NCBI GenBank assembly: GCA_023255235.1
Contig: JALRJA010000141.1
Coordinates: 1-6,948 of the forward strand
From: Flaviramulus sp.
GTDB taxonomy: Bacteria; Bacteroidota; Bacteroidia; Flavobacteriales; Flavobacteriaceae
Direction: 5' to 3'
Length of the DNA: 6,948 bases
Positions 1 to 5,739 of this stretch are shown in pieces. Below the pieces are notes generated by a model. The model made no database searches, had not been told where the DNA came from, and worked only from the letters and a program-made list of their open reading frames with translations. The number at the start of each line of letters is the position of its first letter. Position 1 is the stretch's first letter. Position numbers and translations under genes: made by a program.

Positions 1-551
1 AATTAAACAAAAATGATTTAGCCTTACAGTTTTATGAAAGAACCGTGCATGAAGACCCACTACTTGATAAAGGTTGGATAGCTATTACAAAATTTTATAA
101 CAAGAAAAAAGACTACAACAAAGCACTTTATTTTATTAATAAAGCCATTAATATTGATTCTGAAAATGTGCAATATTGGAAACTTTTTTCACAAATTAAC
201 TTCAGGTTAAACCTTTATGAAGAAGCCGAACGTGGCTTTAAAAAAACCTTAGAATTAGGTAACTATGAATTACATATATGGTTAACACGAGGTGATTTGT
301 TAATTAAATTAGGTGAACCAGAAGCTGCTGTTTTTAACTTTGAACAAGCTTTAGAATTTTATCCTGAAAACCCTGAAATTGAATATAGATTAGCCGGTTT
401 GTTTTTTACATTAAATAAAAATGATAAAGGAATTTTTCACTTAAAAAATGCTATCAAACAAAACGGAGAATACGCTTTTATTTTAGAAGAGCTTTTTCCT
501 GAAGTTTCAAATAAAATATTTGTTAAAAACTTGCTAAAAACAAATCTATAA
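1..551 (+). CDS. TPR-repeat protein, 3' part (5' end outside window)
   Basis: The reading frame is open to the left edge with no stop (first full codon at base 3), so this is the C-terminal 182 residues of a longer protein. The in-frame GTG at 45 lies inside a repeat helix and is not a credible start. The visible part is almost entirely tetratricopeptide repeats of about 34 residues. Four can be followed, starting near KGWIAITKFY, YWKLFSQINF, WLTRGDLLIK and EYRLAGLFFT. Each has the alternating small and aromatic residues of paired TPR helices, and the first three also carry the A..F..A-type second helix (for example KALYFINKAI and EAAVFNFEQAL). TPRs are protein-protein interaction scaffolds, and the partner cannot be told from sequence. 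No signal peptide can be assessed because the N-terminus is missing. The gene ends in TAA 52 bases before the first DUF368 gene on the same strand, so it is probably the upstream member of the same operon. The repeat family is certain; the specific function is unknown. Confidence 0.9.
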   Translation, partial: LNKNDLALQFYERTVHEDPLLDKGWIAITKFYNKKKDYNKALYFINKAINIDSENVQYWKLFSQINFRLNLYEEAERGFKKTLELGNYELHIWLTRGDLLIKLGEPEAAVFNFEQALEFYPENPEIEYRLAGLFFTLNKNDKGIFHLKNAIKQNGEYAFILEELFPEVSNKIFVKNLLKTNL

Positions 552-573
552 GAAAACCTCTCATTAAAATACA

Positions 574-581
574 TATCTTTG
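574..581 (+). promoter_or_regulatory. possible -7 promoter element before first DUF368 gene
   Basis: The octamer TATCTTTG fits the Bacteroidota -7 consensus TAnnTTTG and ends 22 bases before the ATG at 604, a reasonable distance for a short leader. No TTG/TTTG -33 element is seen at the usual 19-21-base spacing, so only half the promoter is present. In an A/T-rich genome such an octamer occurs often by chance. If real, it would allow the DUF368-aroE genes to be transcribed independently of the TPR gene. Confidence 0.22.
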
Positions 582-603
582 GTTTTTGCCAAAAAATCAA
601 AAT

Positions 604-1524
604 ATGCAAAGACGTTTTTTAGATTATTTAATTATTTCCTTTAAAGGAATTGCCATGGGTGCGGCAGATGCTGTTCCTGGTGTTTCTGGTGGCACTATTG
701 CTTTTATTTCTGGTATTTATGAAGAGTTAATTAATACCATAAGTAATGTTAATAAATCGCTTTTTAAAACTCTTTTAAATAAGGGATTTAAAGTTTTTTG
801 GAAACAATTAAACGGCCATTTTTTAGTAGCACTTCTGTTAGGCATTGTGCTGAGTTTTGTTTCTTTTATGAAACTTGCCAAATATTTACTAGAACACCAC
901 CCTATTTTAATATGGTCGTTCTTTTTTGGGCTTATTTTAGCTAGTATTTTTTTTGTAGGAAAGCAAATTACCAAATGGAACTTAGCAACACTACTTGCCT
1001 TGCTAATAGGAACAGCCTTAGCATTCTATATAAGTAAATTGCCCTCTATGGCAACAAATGGGAGTTCTTGGTTTTTATTTTTGGCTGGTGCTATTGCCAT
1101 TTGTGCTATGATATTGCCAGGTATTTCGGGTGCTTTTATATTAGTGGTTTTAGGAGCATACAAATCATTAAGTGATGCAATAGACCAATGGGATTTTAAA
1201 AAATTAATGGTTTTTATTTGTGGAGCTATTGTGGGTTTGTTAAGTTTTAGTCATATATTAAAATGGCTTTTTAAGCATTATCACAATATAACTTTGGCCT
1301 TGCTAACTGGTTTTATAATAGGCTCTCTAAATACCGTTTGGCCTTGGAAAAACACAGTATCTTGGCATACAAATTCAAAAGGCAAAATAGTGCCATTTCT
1401 TCAAGAAAGCATTTCGCCATTTAATTTTGAAGGAAACAACCAGCTACTTTTTGCAATAATATTACTCATTTTGGGGTTTTTAACTATTTTCATACTTGAA
1501 AAAATAGGCTCAAAAAAAAACTAA
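604..1524 (+). CDS. DUF368 / PopT-family polyprenyl-phosphate translocase, copy 1
   Basis: This is a polytopic inner-membrane protein of 306 residues from the ATG at 604. The DUF368 family (PopT) has been shown in other bacteria to return undecaprenyl phosphate, the lipid carrier for cell-wall and surface glycans, across the cytoplasmic membrane for reuse. The family signature MGAADAVPGVSGG is at residues 18-30, and its pseudo-symmetric partner LPGISG is at 171-176; both look like re-entrant hairpins. FSH (215-217) and WPWK (246-249) are further conserved family elements. Hydrophobic segments lie near 72-90, 100-118, 127-145, 156-170, 201-218, 229-245 and 281-298. An in-frame TTG at 586 would add six residues. 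I prefer ATG604 because homologues I recall begin with MQR just before the first helix, and the TTG sits in a small hairpin. The stop codon directly abuts the ATG of copy 2. This copy has the canonical signature, so it is the more likely active translocase. The family call is strong; the transport role is transferred from characterised relatives. Confidence 0.93.
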   Translation: MQRRFLDYLIISFKGIAMGAADAVPGVSGGTIAFISGIYEELINTISNVNKSLFKTLLNKGFKVFWKQLNGHFLVALLLGIVLSFVSFMKLAKYLLEHHPILIWSFFFGLILASIFFVGKQITKWNLATLLALLIGTALAFYISKLPSMATNGSSWFLFLAGAIAICAMILPGISGAFILVVLGAYKSLSDAIDQWDFKKLMVFICGAIVGLLSFSHILKWLFKHYHNITLALLTGFIIGSLNTVWPWKNTVSWHTNSKGKIVPFLQESISPFNFEGNNQLLFAIILLILGFLTIFILEKIGSKKN

Positions 1525-2544
1525 ATGGAAAGCACTAGAACACTTTCAGATAAAATTTTTCTTATACTCAAAGGCTTAGGCATGGGTGCTGCCAATAAAG
1601 TTCCTGGTGTATCGGGCGGCGTGGTAGCTTTTGTTGCTGGCTTTTATGAAGAATTTATTTATTCCTTAAAAAAAGTAAACGCCAAGGCTTTTAAACTTCT
1701 TATTAATGGTAGGTTTAAAAGTTTTTACAGATATATAAATGGCAAATTTTTAGGATTACTTTTCTTCGGAATGATTGTAAGTTATTTTAGTATTTCAAAA
1801 ATTTTAGATTACCTCATTATACATTTTGAACTCTATGTTTGGAGCGTGTTTTTTGGAATGATTATAGGTTCAATTTATTATATAAACAAAGATTTTAATG
1901 AGTGGAATTACAAAACTTACACCTCTTTATTAATTGGCGTAGTATTAGGTGCAAGTATCAGTTTTTTAAATCCAGCAAAAGAAAATGACAACCTTTGGTT
2001 TGTTTTTTTCTGCGGAATAATTAGCGTTTCAGGAATGACGCTTCCTGGGTTTTCTGGCTCTTTTATTCTTATTCTTTTAGGTAATTATGTGTTGCTATTA
2101 GTAGATTCTGTTAATGCTTTATATGATACTTTTTATAATATTTTAAGTGGTGATTTTAGTTTTATTAAAAACCCCGAACGCATTAGAATGCTTAAAGTTT
2201 TAAGCGTTTTTACATTGGGTTCTGTAACTGGTTTAGTTACCTTTTCACATTTACTGAGTTATATTCTTAAACACTTTAAAAACATTACCATTTCTGCAAT
2301 TATAGGCTTTATAATAGGCTCACTAGGTGTTGTATGGCCTTGGAAAAAAACCATTTATAAATTAAGCTCAGAAGGTGGGTTTCTTTTAGATTCAAGAGGT
2401 ACAAAAATTATTGAAAATTATAAACGCTTTATGCCAGAATTAAATACCCAAACAGCTTATGCTATTGGATTTATTATATTAGGAATTGCCGTTGTTTTAG
2501 CATTAGAATGGTATGGTCAAAAAACAAAAAAAATAACTAAATGA
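1525..2544 (+). CDS. DUF368 / PopT-family membrane protein, diverged copy 2
   Basis: This is a second DUF368 protein of 339 residues starting directly after the stop of copy 1, so the pair arose by tandem duplication and is probably translationally coupled. It keeps the family architecture: signature M20-G32 (MGAANKVPGVSGG), second half-motif LPGFSG at 173-178, FSH at 240-242 and WPWK at 271-274. Hydrophobic segments lie near 74-92, 103-119, 132-149, 157-172, 224-241, 255-272 and 310-327. It differs from copy 1 in three ways. The signature has Asn24-Lys25 in place of Asp22-Ala23, and Val33 in place of Thr31. A stretch about 23 residues longer follows the second half-motif (roughly 190-222). 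The polar loop after WPWK (275-309) is also longer. The expected role is polyprenyl-phosphate or related lipid-carrier transport, but the altered motif leaves substrate and activity open. The last four bases (ATGA) overlap the aroE start. Confidence 0.92.
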   Translation: MESTRTLSDKIFLILKGLGMGAANKVPGVSGGVVAFVAGFYEEFIYSLKKVNAKAFKLLINGRFKSFYRYINGKFLGLLFFGMIVSYFSISKILDYLIIHFELYVWSVFFGMIIGSIYYINKDFNEWNYKTYTSLLIGVVLGASISFLNPAKENDNLWFVFFCGIISVSGMTLPGFSGSFILILLGNYVLLLVDSVNALYDTFYNILSGDFSFIKNPERIRMLKVLSVFTLGSVTGLVTFSHLLSYILKHFKNITISAIIGFIIGSLGVVWPWKKTIYKLSSEGGFLLDSRGTKIIENYKRFMPELNTQTAYAIGFIILGIAVVLALEWYGQKTKKITK

Positions 2545-3281
2545 ATAAATTAGGTCTTTTAGGAAAAAATATATCCTATTCATTTTCAAGAACATATTTT
2601 AAAAATAAATTTGAAAAAGAAGCTATTAAGCATACTACTTACGAGAATTTTGACATAGAAAACATTGAGTTGTTTCCGTCAATTATAGACAAAACAAAAG
2701 ATTTAAAAGGTTTAAACGTAACTATTCCGTATAAAGAAGTAGTTATACCATATTTAGATAAAATAAATAAAAAAGCACAAGAAATTGGAGCTGTAAACAC
2801 CATAAAAATAAATAAAAAAGGCAAATTAATTGGTTATAATACAGATTGTTACGGATTTAAAAAATCACTCAAACCATTTTTAAAAGCCCATCATAAAAAG
2901 GCATTAATTTTGGGTACAGGTGGCGCTAGTAAAGCTGTTGCCTTTAGTTTAAAAGAATTAGGTATTACTTATAAATATGTTTCCAGAAAACTGTCAAAAG
3001 GTGTATCATTTACTTATGAATCGCTAACTGAAAATGATGTGAAAAACCATAATATAATTATTAATTGTTCGCCTTTAGGAACTTTTCCAAATATTGATGA
3101 TTGTCCACAAATACCCTATAATGCTATAAATATTAAGCATATTTTATTCGATTTAATATACAATCCTGAAGAAACTCTGTTTTTAAAAAAGGGTAAAGCA
3201 AACAAAGCCACCATAATAAACGGGCTTAACATGCTTAAACTACAAGCTGAAAAAGCATGGTCTATATGGAATTTAAAATAA
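2541..3281 (+). CDS. aroE: shikimate dehydrogenase (NADP+)
   Basis: This cytosolic enzyme reduces 3-dehydroshikimate to shikimate with NADPH, the fourth step of the chorismate (aromatic amino acid) pathway. At 246 residues it is somewhat shorter than the E. coli enzyme (272), and I recall this length being usual in flavobacteria. The N-terminal substrate domain has the shikimate-binding serines in SYSFSRTYF (12-20), the catalytic lysine in NVTIPYK (Lys65), Asn86 in VNT, and the catalytic aspartate in YNTD (Asp102). The NADP domain has the glycine-rich loop GTGGAS (125-130), VSRK (147-150) at the usual 2'-phosphate position, NCSPLGT (175-181), YNPEET (207-212) and, at the end, NGLNMLKLQAE with Gln235. 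All key residues are present, so it should be active. The ATG overlaps the TGA of the upstream DUF368 gene by 4 bases, which fixes the start and suggests translational coupling. It is the last gene of the + strand operon. Confidence 0.97.
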   Translation: MNKLGLLGKNISYSFSRTYFKNKFEKEAIKHTTYENFDIENIELFPSIIDKTKDLKGLNVTIPYKEVVIPYLDKINKKAQEIGAVNTIKINKKGKLIGYNTDCYGFKKSLKPFLKAHHKKALILGTGGASKAVAFSLKELGITYKYVSRKLSKGVSFTYESLTENDVKNHNIIINCSPLGTFPNIDDCPQIPYNAINIKHILFDLIYNPEETLFLKKGKANKATIINGLNMLKLQAEKAWSIWNLK

Positions 3282-3308
3282 TGTTTGGTTTAAAATATAA
3301 TTGAAAAT

Positions 3309-3337
3309 ACGTTTAATTAAGCCAATTACGTTTTTTT
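3309..3337 (+). terminator. possible weak intrinsic terminator after aroE
   Basis: Between the convergent aroE and transporter genes, AATTACGT (3324-3331) can pair with AATT (3315-3318) and ACGT (3309-3312), with a 2-base bulge and an AAGCC loop. A run of seven T (3331-3337) follows. An alternative larger pairing is TTGGTTTAA (3285-3293) with TTAAGCCAA (3317-3325), nine pairs including one G-U, but with a 23-base loop. Both stems are A/T-rich and weak. The T-run lies inside the 3' end of the opposing transporter gene, a normal arrangement for convergent genes. Confidence 0.3.
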
Positions 3338-4630
3338 CCAAGTCAGTAATGCCAGTAGTACTGACATAAGTGCTGCTCCAATCCAAAATATACTTATTGT
3401 ATCAAAATTATATATGGTGTCTCCGTTTACAATGGTTTTGTTATTTTCTATAAGATAACCACTGGCAATATCTTGTATGCCTGCAGCCGCATAACTCATA
3501 ACACCAACTATCCCAAGTGCTGCTCCTGAAGCTTTTTTTGATGTTATATCAACAGCCATTAAACCGCCTAAATAGCATATCAATGCTCCTATACCAAGCC
3601 CGAAAACAACCATGCTTAAAGCATCCAACCACCATATTTTATCTGGAACAAGTAAAAAAAGTGATAGTGCTAAGACGTTCATCAATCCAAATATTAAAAC
3701 AGGTATATTTCGTCTTCCTTTAAAAAATTTATCAGATACAAATCCAGACGAAGCTGTGCCAACTATACCACAAACCGCACTAATGGCAATAAGAGAATTG
3801 GCTTGAGTTAGTGAATAGCCTTTAGCGGCTTCAAAATAATATGGCCCCCAACTGTTTACAGCATATCTAGAAATGTACATAAAGGCACTTGATAATGCCA
3901 ATATCCAAACATAGGGGTTTTTTAAAGCCTCTTTTTGCTCACTCCATGTTGATGTTTTTTCTTTTCTAAAATCTTCGTTCACTGGTGCTAACCCTTTACT
4001 CTCTGGTGTATCATGGAAGAAAATAGAAATTAGTAACGCTCCCAACAATCCAACTAGTGCTGCTGCTCTAAAACCCCACTGCCATCCAAAATATGATACA
4101 ACTACGGCTGTTAGTATATAGGTTAAGGCTTCGCCTATATTATGGCTAGTACTCCAAAATCCATAAAAGCTACCACGTTCTTTATCTTTGTACCAACGTG
4201 ATAATGATACCACACAAGATGGTGCTCCCATAGATTGCGCCCAACCATTTACTCCCCAACAAAGTGCAAAAAATATAAATGTGCTTGTAAAACCCATAAC
4301 TAAATTAGCCAATGCCGATACCAAAAGACCTATAGCCATAAAACGTTTTATGTTACTATGATCTGCCAAAAAACCATTGGTTAACTTGCCTATGGCATAG
4401 GTAAAAAACAAAGCAGAGCCTATTATACCTAATTCTGATTCGGTTAACACACCTGCATCAACTACAGGTTTTTTAACTACATTTAAACTTAGCCTACAAA
4501 CATAGTACAAACCATAACCCAAAGTAGCCGAAATAAACACCTGCCATTTTAGTTTTTTGTAAAAGGCTTTTTGTTCAGACTCCTCTACAATTGGAATGCC
4601 TTGTGGTGACTTTTTAAAATATTTTATCAT
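3326..4630 (-). CDS. MFS transporter, organophosphate:phosphate antiporter (GlpT/UhpT-like)
   Basis: This is a 12-helix inner-membrane protein of 434 residues. Its best fit is the OPA family of the major facilitator superfamily, which imports sn-glycerol 3-phosphate or sugar phosphates in exchange for inorganic phosphate. Two binding-site arginines expected from GlpT (Arg45 and Arg269) have clear counterparts: Arg46 in YYVCRLSLN (helix 1) and Arg255 in YISRYAVNSW (helix 7). Lys82 in GKLTNG and His163 in TSHNIGE correspond to GlpT Lys80 and His165. The helix 2-3 loop NGFLADHSNIKR is the MFS motif. The OPA signature, as I remember it (R-G-x5-W-N-x2-H-N-[LIV]-G-G), is matched from Arg152 except for Ser160 in place of Asn and Glu167 in place of the last Gly. 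Helices lie approximately at 28-50, 66-86, 96-114, 116-135, 155-178, 186-204, 239-260, 275-297, 308-328, 334-357, 368-390 and 411-430. It lies 68 bases downstream of a lipoprotein phosphodiesterase that would release glycerol 3-phosphate, so that is the favoured substrate. A hexose-phosphate transporter or a UhpC-like sensor is possible. Confidence 0.88.
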   Translation of the reverse strand: MIKYFKKSPQGIPIVEESEQKAFYKKLKWQVFISATLGYGLYYVCRLSLNVVKKPVVDAGVLTESELGIIGSALFFTYAIGKLTNGFLADHSNIKRFMAIGLLVSALANLVMGFTSTFIFFALCWGVNGWAQSMGAPSCVVSLSRWYKDKERGSFYGFWSTSHNIGEALTYILTAVVVSYFGWQWGFRAAALVGLLGALLISIFFHDTPESKGLAPVNEDFRKEKTSTWSEQKEALKNPYVWILALSSAFMYISRYAVNSWGPYYFEAAKGYSLTQANSLIAISAVCGIVGTASSGFVSDKFFKGRRNIPVLIFGLMNVLALSLFLLVPDKIWWLDALSMVVFGLGIGALICYLGGLMAVDITSKKASGAALGIVGVMSYAAAGIQDIASGYLIENNKTIVNGDTIYNFDTISIFWIGAALMSVLLALLTWKKT

Positions 4631-4656
4631 TGAATTTGTAGATTAACGTGTTAAAA

Positions 4657-4664
4657 CAAATTTA
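4657..4664 (-). promoter_or_regulatory. possible -7 promoter element before MFS transporter
   Basis: Read on the minus strand this is TAAATTTG, an exact TAnnTTTG Bacteroidota -7 match, 26 bases upstream of the transporter ATG. A TTG exists upstream on the same strand but about 26 bases away, rather than the usual 19-21, so the -33 element is not convincing. If used, the transporter could be expressed separately from the phosphodiesterase. Confidence 0.25.
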
Positions 4665-4698
4665 TCTGGTTTGGCATATTAATTCTAAGTCAATTAAC

Positions 4699-5643
4699 TT
4701 AATCGTGAAGCCCTTTACTCCTTAAATACTTCAATAATAATTCAGGCCTATCTGTTTGAATGATGTCAATATTATTATCAATAAACCAGTCATATATAGC
4801 TTGTTCTTGAACTGCTTTTTCATCATCATGACCTGCATTGTGTTGTGGCCATAATGCATTGACCCATATGCTAGACCCTCTTTCTCTAATGTTTTTAAAC
4901 TCTTTTATGAATTTGATACTGTCATACTTCACCGTAAATTCAAAAGCAATAGGTGGGTTGTCAGAAGATAAATACCTATCGACTATTTCATTTGCGTTAT
5001 TATTAGGCAATCCTAATATTGGCATAAAATGGACTTTATCTAAATAGTATCCAAATTCACTTTCTACCTCAGACAACGATTTTGCTCCTTTAATAATCAC
5101 CTGGTCTTGTGTATTGGTTTCTTTGATGATGGCATAACATTTATCAAAAATGCTGTAACTTTTATCTAAATTCACTAAAATTTTGTCTTTTGATACTTCT
5201 AGAGCCTCTTTAAGAGTTGGTATCTTATGCTGAGTTGCTACTCCTAATCCATCAACTAAATACAAAGTTCTCAAAGAATCTAGTGTCCATTCACTAACTA
5301 AGCCTTTTCCGTTTGTTGTTCTATCAATTGTTTTATCATGCATGAGAACTAATTGTCCATCTTTAGTTTCCCGAATATCTATCTCTACCATATCTACTCC
5401 CATATCAATGCTATTTTGTATAGCTTGCAAAGAATTTTCGGGAGCATTTCGCCAGTCTCCTCGGTGAGAAACCACAATTACTTGGTTATTCATGGAGTCT
5501 TCAAGGTTTGCTATTTTATCCTCAATAGTAGGTTTGTCTATTGTTTTTATATCCTTAGACTCAACTGAAACACAAGGACACTCATTTTTACAACCAACAA
5601 TAACAAATAAAAAAACTATAATTAGTGCACTTAATAATCTCAT
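4699..5643 (-). CDS. glycerophosphodiester phosphodiesterase family lipoprotein
   Basis: This enzyme would hydrolyse glycerophosphodiesters (deacylated phospholipids) to sn-glycerol 3-phosphate and an alcohol. Its 314 residues begin with a type II signal peptide: basic Arg2, hydrophobic 3-16, lipobox IVGC with lipidated Cys18. It is therefore anchored to a membrane outside the cytoplasm. The residues after Cys (KNECPC) lack the acidic run of known Bacteroidota surface-export signals, so a periplasmic face is somewhat more likely. A short linker leads to a GDPD TIM barrel at about 55-308. The core motifs are SHRG (His60, Arg61), APENS (Glu69, Asn70), VEIDIR (Glu87, Asp89), MHDKTIDRTTNGKG (His102, Asp103) and IPTLKEAL. 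The C-terminal strand carries QTDRPELLLKYL (296-307). The metal and general acid-base residues Glu87, Asp89, His60 and His102 are intact. The region usually reading N-x-E-x-K is VNLDKS (157-162), giving Asp160 for Glu. VNALWPQHNAGHDDE (261-275) resembles the plant/bacterial GDE-like subgroup, from memory. It is probably co-transcribed with the downstream transporter. Confidence 0.93.
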   Translation of the reverse strand: MRLLSALIIVFLFVIVGCKNECPCVSVESKDIKTIDKPTIEDKIANLEDSMNNQVIVVSHRGDWRNAPENSLQAIQNSIDMGVDMVEIDIRETKDGQLVLMHDKTIDRTTNGKGLVSEWTLDSLRTLYLVDGLGVATQHKIPTLKEALEVSKDKILVNLDKSYSIFDKCYAIIKETNTQDQVIIKGAKSLSEVESEFGYYLDKVHFMPILGLPNNNANEIVDRYLSSDNPPIAFEFTVKYDSIKFIKEFKNIRERGSSIWVNALWPQHNAGHDDEKAVQEQAIYDWFIDNNIDIIQTDRPELLLKYLRSKGLHD

Positions 5644-5675
5644 AATTTAACATAGATTGATGAATTACATTTTAT

Positions 5676-5721
5676 AATAAAACAAATGCAGCTTTTTAGA
5701 TTTCGCTGTATTTGTTTTATT
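5676..5721 (-). terminator. 17-bp inverted repeat, probable terminator of the beta-propeller gene
   Basis: Bases 5676-5692 (AATAAAACAAATGCAGC) are complementary to 5705-5721 at 16 of 17 positions. The one exception is A5686-T... paired region position C5689 opposite T5709 on the plus strand reading, tolerated as a wobble in one direction only. The loop is 12 bases. The stem has a G/C core next to the loop (GCAGC/GCTGT) and A/T-rich ends, so the 3' arm on either strand supplies a TTTGTTTTATT tract that can serve as the U-rich part. It begins 18 bases after the stop of the propeller gene and lies upstream of the phosphodiesterase gene, so it separates the two transcription units. Confidence 0.65.
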
Positions 5722-5739
5722 CTTATACCTTTAAATTAG

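Noticed and set aside
45..47. GTG as the start of the TPR gene
   Set aside because: The frame is open to the left edge, and the 14 upstream codons (NDLALQFYERTV and so on) continue the TPR helix pattern, so the real start lies outside the window.
586..588. TTG as the start of DUF368 copy 1
   Set aside because: It would add only six residues (MPKNQN). The ATG at 604 places the protein start just before the first family-conserved segment, and the TTG lies within a small hairpin.
578..593. Hairpin TTTGG / CCAAA upstream of DUF368 copy 1
   Set aside because: It has only five base pairs, no T-run follows, and the genes on both sides look co-transcribed, so it is not a convincing terminator or regulator.
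717..974. Minus-strand open frame inside DUF368 copy 1
   Set aside because: It is a shadow of the DUF368 gene with no domain, signal or spacing to support it. The same applies to open frames opposite aroE (2639-2824), the transporter (3517-3723, 3612-3806), the phosphodiesterase (4838-5047, 5353-5568) and the propeller gene (5891-6193).
4679..4697. Inverted repeat TTAATT / AATTAA after the phosphodiesterase stop
   Set aside because: It has six A/T-only pairs and no T-run. Such repeats are expected by chance in this base composition and would be too weak to end transcription.
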